Assembly: GCA_947522695.1 (NCBI GenBank)
Contig: CANNTX010000025.1
Span: 1 to 18,613 of the forward strand
Direction of reading: 5' to 3'
Length of the DNA: 18,613 bases
Origin: an uncultured Bacilli bacterium
GTDB taxonomy: Bacteria; Bacillota_I; Bacilli_A; RF39; UBA660
Positions within the stretch are counted from its first letter, which is position 1, and each line of letters starts with the position of its first letter. Positions 1 to 7,389 of this stretch are shown here, in pieces. A model generated the notes under the pieces. That model was not told the DNA's origin and searched no databases. It was given only the letters and a program-made list of their open reading frames with translations. Both the position numbers and the translations under genes were made by a program.

Positions 1-57
1 ATGAAGTAATACTTTTTTTAATTTTCCTATTTCACTTGTCACATGAATATTACTCAT
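1..57 (-). CDS. arcA: Arginine deiminase, N-terminal fragment (cut by window edge)
   Basis: Arginine deiminase hydrolyses arginine to citrulline and ammonia, the first step of the cytoplasmic ADI energy and acid-resistance pathway. Only the first 19 codons are inside the window. The peptide reads MSNIHVTSEIGKLKKVLLH, which matches the conserved N-terminus of the family (IHVTSEIGKL-KVLLH). The ATG at 57-55 is preceded by a TAGGAG ribosome site four bases away and by a good promoter at 105-132. The rest of the gene lies to the left and cannot be checked. It appears to be a core-genome gene marking the left border of the accessory region. The identification rests on a short but distinctive peptide. 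Confidence 0.8.
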   Translation of the reverse strand, partial: MSNIHVTSEIGKLKKVLLH

Positions 58-104
58 TTCTCTCCTACCTTTCTAAACAATAGTCTTCTTTACTATCTAT
101 AATT

Positions 105-132
105 ATTATATCAAATTTTATATTAATGTAAA
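105..132 (-). promoter_or_regulatory. Promoter of arcA
   Basis: On the minus strand, TTTACA (132-127) and TATAAT (110-105) are separated by 16 bases. The leader from the likely start of transcription to the ATG at 57 is about 40 bases. No clear ARG box or catabolite-response element was recognised next to it. Confidence 0.6.
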
Positions 133-446
133 CCCGTCTTTGATCATGTCGACACGTATTTTGCTTGATACTATGAATTCTTTTTTGATCTATTTGTTTA
201 ACACTAAACGTAGATAAAAATTATAATTTGATATTTTCGTCTTTTACTTATAATTTCCTGCTTCAAATATAAAGTAACCTTTAGTATTCACAGACTTGAA
301 TTCCGGTAGTTGCTATCTTTCAATGTTTTTTATTATGTTTTTATTAGTTATTAGTCATATTTAGATAATTTATTTTTAATCCTTAAATTTTATATTTTAA
401 TATTGTGTATATGATTCGTTTTTTTAGTTTGAAATTCTTATTGTAT
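133..446. other. Intergenic stretch upstream of arcA, no gene seen
   Basis: The stretch between the arcA promoter and the terminator at 447-488 contains no open frame with a ribosome site on either strand. The minus strand has short protein-like runs broken by stops around 190-330, which could be gene remnants. They are too short to assign. Confidence 0.4.
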
Positions 447-488
447 AAAAAAAGATAGTTGCAAATCTGTCTGATTATTAGCAACTAT
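447..488 (-). terminator. Rho-independent terminator after the Nudix gene
   Basis: On the minus strand an 8-bp stem (ATAGTTGC at 488-481 with GCAACTAT at 462-455) is followed directly by CTTTTTTT. It lies 112 bases beyond the Nudix stop codon and closes the minus-strand block before arcA. Confidence 0.75.
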
Positions 489-599
489 ACTTCTTTTAAT
501 GATATAAGTATTAAAAATATTAAAGTTTTTTAAAGGTTTGTTAATCAAAAACAAAATTAAGAAATAATTTACAAAATATTTAATCCTATCAATATAATA

Positions 600-992
600 T
601 TAAGAGATTTTATTGTTGTTTAATTTGCTAATGATGATCTTATCAGCAGGGGCAAATTCATAGTTTTTTAGATTAGATGGAACTGTCCAGGCACAATCTT
701 GGTGTTCTAGTAAAGCATAATGATTATCATTCATTTGACAATTTAAGACAATTAGATTAATAGTTTTATCGGGATATTCATAAATTATTTCAGTATACTT
801 ATCTATTACTGTAATATTCATGTCTAATTCTTCTTTTATTTCTCTAATAATTGCCTGATTTTCAGTTTCATTAGGTTCTATTTTCCCACCAGGGAATTCC
901 CATAGGCCACCTTGAGATTTATTTTGATTTCTTTGAGCTATAAATATTTTATTTTGTTTATTTCTAATTATTGCAGCTACTACTTTGATCAT
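600..992 (-). CDS. MutT-type Nudix hydrolase (8-oxo-dGTP diphosphatase / NTP pyrophosphohydrolase)
   Basis: Predicted cytoplasmic enzyme that hydrolyses (deoxy)nucleoside triphosphates to monophosphate and pyrophosphate, possibly cleaning oxidised dGTP from the pool. The 130-aa length is normal for MutT/NudG-like proteins. The Nudix box runs from Gly36 to Met58 (G-x5-E-x7-RE-I-x-EE-x-x), with metal-binding Glu51, Glu54 and Glu55. The usual Gly near the box end is Asp57, a tolerated variant. N-terminal MIKVVAAII and WEFPGGKIE (31-39) are typical of MutT/NudG relatives. The start at 992 has only a weak purine-rich ribosome site (AAGAAAGAAG). It lies 187 bases downstream of the helicase gene on the same strand, but a terminator lies between them, so its expression may be partly independent. 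The exact substrate cannot be read from the sequence. Confidence 0.85.
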   Translation of the reverse strand: MIKVVAAIIRNKQNKIFIAQRNQNKSQGGLWEFPGGKIEPNETENQAIIREIKEELDMNITVIDKYTEIIYEYPDKTINLIVLNCQMNDNHYALLEHQDCAWTVPSNLKNYEFAPADKIIISKLNNNKIS

Positions 993-1143
993 ATTAATAC
1001 TTCTTTCTTAAATATTTCATTTTGGTTATAAAAAATAACTTAAATTCTTGATTATATCTTACATCATATAACTTGGTTTATCAAATTTAATTGTGAACCT
1101 TTGCGAAACAATTTTATTCATTAATATTTTCTTTTAAACTAGC

Positions 1144-1175
1144 AAAAAAGGAACAAATATTAAAATTTAGTTCCT
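1144..1175 (-). terminator. Rho-independent terminator after the helicase gene
   Basis: On the minus strand, AGGAAC (1175-1170) pairs with GTTCCT (1154-1149), with AAAT/ATTT pairing possible inside the loop, followed by a run of T. It starts five bases after the helicase stop codon (1182-1180). Confidence 0.7.
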
Positions 1176-1179
1176 GTAC

Positions 1180-4100
1180 TTATTTTATTTTAATTGATGC
1201 ATATATAATTTTATAATCATCTAATGTCAAATGATCTTTTAGGGCTGTTACATTATTATAATTACTTTCATCTACATTTAAAATTTCTTCTTTGGTTAGT
1301 GCTTTAAATAATGCCCAATATTTTTGCCTATCATCAACTGTTAAATAACCATAGTATTTATTTTTGTATAATTTGAATACTTTTATTTGTTTGCTATTTG
1401 CACCTACTAATATTTCTAAGATTGTTCTAGGGCTTATTTTAAATTTATAATTTTCATAATATTTTGCAATATATATTATAGCGTTTATTAGTTCTATAAA
1501 GTTCTTATTACAATAGGTTATTTTTTTAATATCAGTATTTTTATCAAAAAACTCTAAATTAACTAGATCTAAATCTTGAGTATATTTATTATCAACTAAA
1601 TAAGCATTACAACCTGTTCCATCTTTTAAATAGTTAGTACAACCCAAAATATATTTTTCTTTAGCTGGATCCGGAACTTTTTTAACAATTAAATAACCAT
1701 CAGAGCATTTTGGGCATTTGGAAATGGACATTTTTCCTCCTCTTGGATTATTAGTTACATATCCACAAATTTCTGGATCATTTGAACATATCCATATTTC
1801 TCTAGGAATTTTAAAATTATTGTTACTTCTTCTTTGTAATGGATAGCCGCATAAAGGACATTTTAATAAATTATCATAATTAACTTCTGGCTCTATTTTT
1901 TCACCAACTACTAGAACATTTTTATAGTTATTATTTAATTCTAAAATAAATTTGGATGGTTTATATTTTGGTGTTAGAATATAAACTTTATTCTTTGTTC
2001 TAGTTAGAGCAACATAGAATAATCTTCTTTCTTCGGCATATTCGAAGTTTTCTTCGTCTTTGATAACCAGTTTCATGACAGGATCATCAACTATTCTTGA
2101 TGGGAAACCTAAAATTGCATCTTTACCATTTATTATTATTACATTATCATATGTTAATCCTTTTGAGGAATGAGCAGTTAAAAAGGTAATGTTTAATTTA
2201 GGATATTTATTGGAATATAATTTATTTCTTTTATAGGTAAAACCTTCTTTATAATTTGATAATATAAATTGTTCAAAGCCGTAACGACCTATAAATAATA
2301 CTTTTTGATTTATTCCATTTTCTTTAACAATATTATCTAGAGCGTGTTCAATAGCACTACCTAACCTATTTGTTACTGTATCACCTAGTTTGTATGATAT
2401 ATAGTCTTTTTTATCATTATATGTCATTAAAATAACAGGATTTTTTATAGATTTATTTGATTTTAATTTTTTAGTTATTTGGTATTTATTTGACATTACA
2501 AAGTTACCGGCTATATCGATTAGTTCTTGGGAATTGCGATATGTATTAGTTATTTTTTGAATATTGGCATAACCCATTATTTGTTCAAATTTGGTAAATA
2601 AATCAATTTGAGCACCACTAAATTTAAATATTGATTGCCTGTCATCGCCGACAGCTACTATTTTAGCATTAGAACATTTTGATAATTTTTCACATAGATT
2701 AAATCTTTGAAGTGAAATATCTTGATATTCATCAACAAATATATAGTCGTATGGTAACTTTTGATTATTTTCAATTAATTTATCTAATATATTAGAGGCA
2801 TTATTAATCATATCTTCAAAGTCAATACTTCCGGTATTTTTTAATACGCTTGAGTAAGCTAAATAGCATTCGTAACAAATATTTACAAATAATTTGGTTC
2901 TTTCATCAGATAAGGTAATTTTCCATTCATCAAATTTGGATGGGCTAAAATTATTAGTTTTGAATCTAGAAATAAAAACACATATTAACTGGACTAGTTT
3001 GTTAAAATATTTATCTTCTAAATTTGATAGGATGGCTTTATAAATTGCTTTTTGGCTTTTAGGTTCAAATGAGACGCCTGATTTTATTAATTCTTCTTTT
3101 AAATGAGTTATTGTATCTTTGTTATCATTATATTTTGAAAAGGTATAAATTAATTTAGTACCATGTTTTCTGTGAAACATTATTTTGTCATTAACATGTT
3201 TTTTATAAAGTTCTAGTTCTTCTTTAGAGTATCTTGGATTTTCTCCATTTTCAGATATACCAAAATGTTCAAGATATATTTCTTTGTTATATTGTCTAAT
3301 TATGAAATCAGGGCAATATGGTTTAATTGTATTATTAAAGCAATATTTATAAACTGGTTCATATTCATAGTCAATACCGTTTATGTATAAAAAGTTGGCG
3401 ATACGGCATTCTTCAACACTTTTGACTTTTTCATTTTTTAAGGTATATTTTTGACTAATTTGTTTTTTGTTAAATTCATCAAGAGATGATATTATATCGG
3501 ATTTAAGGGTTGAACAATCATTTTTGGCTAGTTCCGAGAATAATAAACTTATATTTTCTTCTCCAAATGGGACGTTTAAGTAACTAGCAAAGAATAGAAG
3601 GATCTTTTTTACAAATTCTTCATCATTTTCATTATTAATAAGATATTCTTTAATGGTTTTGAACATTAAATCTCCAGTTGTTATTTGATGATGGGATTCT
3701 TCGGCTGAGCCAATAACCTGATTTGCTAGGGAATGGAATGTGGATATTTTAACAGGCAAGCCAAGGCGCTTACATCTTGTTTGTAATTCATTAGTTGCTT
3801 TTCTGGTAAAGGAGATTATTAAAATACGATTTGGATCTATGTGCTGTTTTTCAATAAGATATTTAACTTTGGCTTCAATAGTAGTTGTTTTACCTGATCC
3901 TGCTCCTGCTACCACTAATGTGTAATCTTCATCAGAAAGGATTACTTTTCTTTGTTCTTTATCTAGTTTTATGTTTGAATCTTCATTTGCAAGAATGGTA
4001 TCTAAATATTCTTTATCAGCTTCTAGATGTTTATTTACATAAAGGGTATTTTTATCATCTATTATTTTACTAGTGTTTGTATAAAAGTTAATAAGACTTT

Positions 4101-4326
4101 TTATTTCGTAATAATCTACTTTATTTTTTTGGTACCATAGTTCAAGCATAGATTCTTTTTCCATAATTTTTAGTTTATGAATTATAGGTGTTAGTTGTTT
4201 GTATATTTTTAGATACTCTTTTTTAGAGATGTATTTATCTTTTAGTAGTAATTCATTAACTTGATTTTGATATAACTTTAGTAATTCAAAATCTTTGGAT
4301 TTTATCTCTTCACTAGTTAAAACCAT
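1180..4326 (-). CDS. Helicase-IV-like UvrD/Rep (SF1A) DNA helicase with nuclease-like insert, two zinc ribbons and RQC-like tail
   Basis: ATP-driven 3'-5' DNA helicase of the UvrD/Rep superfamily, predicted cytoplasmic. At 1048 aa it is longer than E. coli HelD (about 680 aa). Visible parts in order: Q motif LDKEQ (121-125); Walker A AGAGSGKTTT (140-149); motif Ia ISFTRKATNEL (171-181); an insert at about 320-400 with CPDFII and YLEHFG, the PD-(D/E)XK-like module known from helicase IV; DEYQD (532-536); motif III GDDRQSIFKFSG (560-571); motif V TAHSSKGL (717-724); motif VI YVALTRTK (771-778). Two four-Cys zinc ribbons follow, at Cys823/826/847/854 and Cys871/874/896/906, of the type seen at topoisomerase I C-termini. 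The last ~100 residues resemble the RQC winged helix of RecQ (RTILEILVGANSKQI). The start at 4326 has an AGAGG site 8-9 bases upstream. The unknown gene at 4417-5103 lies 90 bases upstream on the same strand. The insert lacks the usual Lys after Glu353 (EHFG), so cleavage activity is doubtful. Confidence 0.88.
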   Translation of the reverse strand: MVLTSEEIKSKDFELLKLYQNQVNELLLKDKYISKKEYLKIYKQLTPIIHKLKIMEKESMLELWYQKNKVDYYEIKSLINFYTNTSKIIDDKNTLYVNKHLEADKEYLDTILANEDSNIKLDKEQRKVILSDEDYTLVVAGAGSGKTTTIEAKVKYLIEKQHIDPNRILIISFTRKATNELQTRCKRLGLPVKISTFHSLANQVIGSAEESHHQITTGDLMFKTIKEYLINNENDEEFVKKILLFFASYLNVPFGEENISLLFSELAKNDCSTLKSDIISSLDEFNKKQISQKYTLKNEKVKSVEECRIANFLYINGIDYEYEPVYKYCFNNTIKPYCPDFIIRQYNKEIYLEHFGISENGENPRYSKEELELYKKHVNDKIMFHRKHGTKLIYTFSKYNDNKDTITHLKEELIKSGVSFEPKSQKAIYKAILSNLEDKYFNKLVQLICVFISRFKTNNFSPSKFDEWKITLSDERTKLFVNICYECYLAYSSVLKNTGSIDFEDMINNASNILDKLIENNQKLPYDYIFVDEYQDISLQRFNLCEKLSKCSNAKIVAVGDDRQSIFKFSGAQIDLFTKFEQIMGYANIQKITNTYRNSQELIDIAGNFVMSNKYQITKKLKSNKSIKNPVILMTYNDKKDYISYKLGDTVTNRLGSAIEHALDNIVKENGINQKVLFIGRYGFEQFILSNYKEGFTYKRNKLYSNKYPKLNITFLTAHSSKGLTYDNVIIINGKDAILGFPSRIVDDPVMKLVIKDEENFEYAEERRLFYVALTRTKNKVYILTPKYKPSKFILELNNNYKNVLVVGEKIEPEVNYDNLLKCPLCGYPLQRRSNNNFKIPREIWICSNDPEICGYVTNNPRGGKMSISKCPKCSDGYLIVKKVPDPAKEKYILGCTNYLKDGTGCNAYLVDNKYTQDLDLVNLEFFDKNTDIKKITYCNKNFIELINAIIYIAKYYENYKFKISPRTILEILVGANSKQIKVFKLYKNKYYGYLTVDDRQKYWALFKALTKEEILNVDESNYNNVTALKDHLTLDDYKIIYASIKIK

Positions 4327-4416
4327 AATGCCAACCTCTTATCTTGTATTAATTATATCATTAGATAGTTGGAATTTGGTAGATTTAATTACTCGATTGG
4401 AAAACAATTTAGTTAG

Positions 4417-5103
4417 TTATGTCATTTTATATATGAATTTTGTGATTTTAAGGATTTTTATTCTTTTATAATAATTAATAAACATTTTATTATAGTAATA
4501 AATATATTCATTGTTTATTTTATTGATTGTTTCTTGTTTATTAAGGTTGTTTTCTTTTTCTATTTTTGTCATTTTGTTAGCGTAGTTATCAAATAAGCAC
4601 AGTATGTTATCATCATTGGTTATATTGGTTATTACTAGGTCTTTTAAAAGATTAAATAGATTTTCAACATCTGTTAAATTATCTAAATTATAGCTATATT
4701 TTATTTTTAATTTATTTAATTCTTGAATGGGGATATTATTTCTGATTTGTTTAAAAATAGTTAGGAAGTTATTAACAATTGCTTTTTTCATGGAATAAAT
4801 AATATATTTATCGTTATGTTCTTTTAAAGTAATAGGTGTAGTTAAAAATTCTGGTATATTTGTTGTTAAAATTAACTCTAAAATTTGTCTTTTTTCCTTA
4901 ATTGATGGGAAATAAGTGTGAAAGAAATCAATAAAGTAAGTTAGTTTTTCAATAAATGATTCTTCATTATTCTTATTTTCTATTATAGAATTGTTGTTTA
5001 AAATTTTATCAAATATTTTATTGTTAATTAATTCTTGCATTAGTACATAATATTTTGGTTTGGTACTTGTAAGATATTTTAGTATTTTAGTTTTATAATT
5101 CAT
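4417..5103 (-). CDS. Uncharacterised helical protein upstream of the helicase
   Basis: I do not recognise this 228-aa protein. It is Lys/Asn/Ile-rich, predicted almost wholly helical, with no signal peptide, membrane segment, Cys motif or nucleotide-binding loop. The C-terminal ~60 residues are strongly basic and Tyr-rich (YYYNKMFINYYKRIKILK). The frame opens further upstream at 5136, but the ATG at 5103 is preferred because AGGT lies six bases before it, while the upstream ATG has no ribosome site and overlaps the -10 element. It is transcribed away from the XRE regulator at 5222 and toward the helicase (90-base gap), so the three may form one controlled unit. A nucleic-acid-binding or toxin-like role is possible, but nothing in the sequence proves it. 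Confidence 0.65.
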   Translation of the reverse strand: MNYKTKILKYLTSTKPKYYVLMQELINNKIFDKILNNNSIIENKNNEESFIEKLTYFIDFFHTYFPSIKEKRQILELILTTNIPEFLTTPITLKEHNDKYIIYSMKKAIVNNFLTIFKQIRNNIPIQELNKLKIKYSYNLDNLTDVENLFNLLKDLVITNITNDDNILCLFDNYANKMTKIEKENNLNKQETINKINNEYIYYYNKMFINYYKRIKILKITKFIYKMT

Positions 5104-5134
5104 ATAATTACCTATTTTCTTTTTGTCTCTATAC

Positions 5135-5140
5135 ATTATA
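5135..5140 (-). promoter_or_regulatory. -10 element for the unknown protein/helicase block
   Basis: TATAAT on the minus strand, about 32 bases before the chosen ATG at 5103. No good -35 hexamer is present at 16-18 bases, which suggests weak or activator-dependent transcription. It lies back to back with the promoter of the XRE gene, only ten bases from that -35. Confidence 0.45.
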
Positions 5141-5150
5141 ATAACATATT

Positions 5151-5178
5151 TTTACCAAATATATCCAAGTTTTATAAA
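5151..5178 (+). promoter_or_regulatory. Promoter of the tandem-HTH regulator
   Basis: TTTACC (5151-5156) and TATAAA (5173-5178) are separated by 16 bases, followed by a leader of about 35 bases that ends in AGGTGG (5209-5214) before the ATG at 5222. It shares the short divergent region with the minus-strand block, so a regulator bound here could act on both directions. Confidence 0.5.
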
Positions 5179-5221
5179 TAATTATTTTTTTAATGCAAAA
5201 ATTAATATAGGTGGTTATAAG

Positions 5222-5647
5222 ATGTACGAAAATAACTTGAAATATATTAGAGAATACATGGAAATGACACAAAAGGAACTTGGAAAGGTTTTTAATGTGG
5301 CTGAATCTACCTATAGTGGATGGGAAACTGGTAGAGATTTTATTCCTTTAAAGCATTTATATAAATTTAGTTTGATATATGGTTATTCTATGGATTATTT
5401 ACTTAAGTTAAATAGTAAAAATGTTAAGTATGATAAACTTGATAGTATTGATAGAAAAATGGTTGGTGCCAAATTAAAAAGAATTAGAAAAGATTTAAAC
5501 TTAACTCAACAACAAATTGCAGATGAGTGTATGATATCTCAAACTACTTATAGTAATTATGAGTTAGGTAATAATTTAATTTCTACTATGAGTTTGTATA
5601 CAATTTGTAAGAATCATAATATTTCGATGGATAGTATATTTAAGTAA
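5222..5647 (+). CDS. Tandem XRE-family (Cro/CI-type) HTH transcriptional regulator
   Basis: A 141-aa DNA-binding protein made almost entirely of two Cro/CI helix-turn-helix domains: residues 4-62 (recognition region MTQKELGKVFNVAESTYSGW) and 81-140 (LTQQQIADECMISQTTYSNY). Each copy has the family signature of a TQ-x2-(I/L) helix followed by the S-x-T-Y-S-x-(W/Y)-E motif. There is no extra ligand-binding or peptidase domain. The open frame starts at 5123, but the ATG at 5222 is chosen because AGGTGG lies seven bases upstream and the domain begins there. Two linked HTH units in one chain could bind a pseudo-palindromic operator as a monomer. It is divergent from the unknown protein/helicase/Nudix block and most likely controls it and itself. 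No C-terminal toxin or protease partner is seen next to it. Confidence 0.85.
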   Translation: MYENNLKYIREYMEMTQKELGKVFNVAESTYSGWETGRDFIPLKHLYKFSLIYGYSMDYLLKLNSKNVKYDKLDSIDRKMVGAKLKRIRKDLNLTQQQIADECMISQTTYSNYELGNNLISTMSLYTICKNHNISMDSIFK

Positions 5648-5822
5648 AAATAAAATTAACAAATTCAGTTGTTTTTAGTTATTTATATGTTATTTTCCGA
5701 GTATATTTTGTATAAACATGGTTTTATTTGTTTATTATAATTTTATTGTGTAATAGATATAATAATGTATTTACAATTGGTCTAAGTAAATTATTTATAG
5801 ATAAAATAACTAAATCTGTGTA

Positions 5823-5868
5823 GGCGCCAAGCGCCGCTTAAGAAGGCAACCATTGGAGTTGTTTTTTT
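5823..5868 (+). ncRNA. GC-rich hairpin element ending in a U-tract (candidate small RNA 3' end or terminator)
   Basis: In otherwise very AT-rich DNA, GGCGC-CAA-GCGCC forms a short GC-only hairpin (5823-5835). It is followed by CTTAAG and a second weak stem CAAC-C…G-A-GTTG (5847-5861) that runs into seven T residues (5862-5868). It could be the terminator of the XRE gene, 176 bases after its stop codon. It could also be the 3' end of a ~100-nt RNA started from TATAAT at 5758-5763, since ATTTAC/GTAAAT and TTATTT/AAATAA pairs occur between them. No known RNA family was recognised. Confidence 0.35.
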
Positions 5869-5998
5869 ATTATTTTGTAATTGTTTTTTATCCGATTATT
5901 TTGGTATTTTCTATTAATTTAAATTTCTAAAAAATATAATTCTGTCTGTTCACATTTTATTTTTTCTAAGTTTATAATTACCTTATAAATATATTTTG

Positions 5999-6013
5999 AA
6001 ATGTCTGACATTT
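5999..6013. repeat. 15-bp palindrome
   Basis: AAATGTC-T-GACATTT is a perfect dyad with a one-base centre. It looks like an operator for a dimeric HTH protein, but no promoter is recognised right beside it. Confidence 0.4.
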
Positions 6014-6170
6014 GAAATATTCTTTTTTCATTTAATAATTACATTATTTAAATTATTATGTCAACTTTTGGAAATATTTTTCCATAACTACCAGTTTTGT
6101 TATGATTTTGGCAATATTTTTACTTTTAATAAATTTACTATTTATAAACTTGATTGCACTCATTTTTATT

Positions 6171-6206
6171 AAACAAAATATAACTGGTGACATAATTTCA
6201 CCAGTT
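6171..6206 (-). terminator. Terminator of the AbiEi/zinc-ribbon/BRO operon
   Basis: A 9-bp stem, AACTGGTGA (6182-6190 on the plus strand) with TCACCAGTT (6198-6206) and a seven-base loop. On the minus strand it is followed by ATATTTTGTTT, a moderate U-tract. It lies 93 bases past the BRO stop codon. Confidence 0.55.
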
Positions 6207-6298
6207 TGAATTAATTGCAACTTTGTATTTTTAAAATGTTAAATCCGTTAACAATAATGTTAATTTCTCTGTATTTTTTTACATATTATGACTATTAA

Positions 6299-7156
6299 CT
6301 ACTTTCTGCTAGTTTCTAATTTCTTTGTTTCTTTATATTCATAATTTAATCTATTTTGTTTAGTAACAACTGATTCTCCTAAATTTCTTTCTATATCTTC
6401 TCTTGCCACTTTTGCAGCATGTCCACCCATTCTAGCAACTTCTTTATTTTGTTCTAAACCTTGTGGTCTATGTTTTTCAGCAAGTCTTTTAGTTGTTTCT
6501 TCTGATAAATCCGCTAATATTATTTCAATGTTATCCATATTATCCCTTAGAGACTCTTTACGAAGACCTTTATATTGTTTGTATTCTTTTGCGGTCATAC
6601 CTGACCATTCTTTATAAATTTCATTAGTTAGTATGGCATATTCTTTACCTTCATTTATACCATTTTCTTGCCAGATATCAGTTAATTCTTTTCGATCCTG
6701 AATTCCTTTTAATCTTTTGGCAATCCACTTTTCATCATACCCTTTAGCACGATAAATATCTATGGCTCTTTGGGCAGCAAGTGAAGGATCAAATACTTCA
6801 TTAATTCTTTCACTTCCTAATTTAGCTAACCATACTTTTATTGGTTCAGCATTTTTGCTTGGAATAGATTCAATTATTCTAAACATACCTTCAATATCAA
6901 CTACATCTGTTAATCTATATTTACCATCCTGAGCTTTTAACTTCAAAGCGTTACAATTTGTAACGGTTTCATTTCCTTCATCTTTAAGTCTTTTTTTCAT
7001 TACTCTCCAATATACTTGTGGATTTTCGCTTTCTGTTAAAAACCCTACTATATCAACAACACTTATATAATATTTTTCATCTTCCTTATCCCATACTGTT
7101 CTTATAGTTTCATTATTAAATATTTTATTAATTAAATGCATTTTATCCTGATTCAT
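6299..7156 (-). CDS. BRO-N domain / DinD-like protein (phage-antirepressor type)
   Basis: A 285-aa protein. An N-terminal BRO-N domain spans about residues 16-115 (IRTVWDKEDEKYYISVVDIVGFL … KVWLAKLG), the DNA-binding fold of phage antirepressors and baculovirus BRO proteins. The C-terminal half (SLAAQRAIDIYRAKGYDEKWIAKR, then MTAKEYKQYKGL and ARMGGHAAKVAREDIE … GESVVTKQN) resembles the tail of DNA-damage-inducible protein D (DinD) relatives. In E. coli DinD inhibits RecA filaments; whether this protein does the same is unknown. The start at 7156 has AGGAGG seven bases upstream, overlapping the end of the zinc-ribbon gene, so the two genes are translated from one message. As the last gene of the AbiEi-type operon it could be the effector or a phage-derived regulator. 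No other phage genes are nearby. Confidence 0.8.
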   Translation of the reverse strand: MNQDKMHLINKIFNNETIRTVWDKEDEKYYISVVDIVGFLTESENPQVYWRVMKKRLKDEGNETVTNCNALKLKAQDGKYRLTDVVDIEGMFRIIESIPSKNAEPIKVWLAKLGSERINEVFDPSLAAQRAIDIYRAKGYDEKWIAKRLKGIQDRKELTDIWQENGINEGKEYAILTNEIYKEWSGMTAKEYKQYKGLRKESLRDNMDNIEIILADLSEETTKRLAEKHRPQGLEQNKEVARMGGHAAKVAREDIERNLGESVVTKQNRLNYEYKETKKLETSRK

Positions 7157-7167
7157 TTCTAACCCTC

Positions 7168-7389
7168 CTACTTTATTTCAAATTTAGATAATTCTATTAT
7201 ATCTTCAAGATTTCCTACTCTTCTTAAATATTGTAAACCACCATCAACTGCTATACTCTTACAAGAACACCATTTAAAATCATGAACATCTTTTGATTCA
7301 ATGATATCATTACACTTTTTACATTGTATTTTATTTAATAATATCCTCTTATCAGATAAATTGTTTTCTTTTGATTTCTCTCTATTCAT
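7168..7389 (-). CDS. Small zinc-ribbon protein, DUF7695-like
   Basis: A 73-aa protein with CKKC (Cys23-Cys26) and CSC (Cys41-Cys43), enough to hold one zinc ion. The core KCNDIIESKDVHDFKWCSC…IAVDGGLQYLRRVG is the recognisable pattern of a small, widely distributed accessory family (DUF7695) of unknown function, often seen near phage and defence genes. The first ~20 residues are charged and likely disordered. The start ATG overlaps the last eight bases of the AbiEi-like gene (ATGAATAG), which indicates translational coupling. The BRO gene follows after 11 bases. No enzyme motif is visible, so a nucleic-acid or protein-binding adaptor role is only a guess. Confidence 0.75.
   Translation of the reverse strand: MNREKSKENNLSDKRILLNKIQCKKCNDIIESKDVHDFKWCSCKSIAVDGGLQYLRRVGNLEDIIELSKFEIK

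Larger units (their letters stand above)
5648..6298. other. 651-base gap with hairpins and palindromes, no gene
   Basis: No open frame with a ribosome site is seen on either strand. It holds a GC-rich hairpin element (5823-5868), a 15-bp palindrome (5999-6013), a small hairpin TGGAAA-TATT-TTTCCA (6069-6084) and the terminator of the BRO operon (6171-6206). A lone TATAAT (5758-5763) upstream of the GC-rich element could start a short transcript. Confidence 0.5.

Noticed and set aside
190..330. Possible pseudogene on the minus strand between the Nudix terminator and arcA
   Set aside because: Protein-like runs are short and broken by several stops; no family could be recognised, so it may be chance.
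3740..4073. Plus-strand open frames inside the helicase gene, and similar ones at 9420-9641, 10264-10449, 13107-13313, 13582-13770, 14798-15187 and 16041-16352
   Set aside because: All lie opposite strong conserved genes, lack ribosome sites and show no protein-family features; they are antisense shadows.
5123..5221. N-terminal extension of the XRE regulator
   Set aside because: The stretch covers the divergent promoters and lacks a ribosome site; the HTH domain starts right after the ATG at 5222, which has AGGTGG.
5758..5868. tracrRNA or CRISPR-linked RNA
   Set aside because: No Cas gene, no repeat array and no anti-repeat to match; the hairpins do not follow a known tracrRNA plan.
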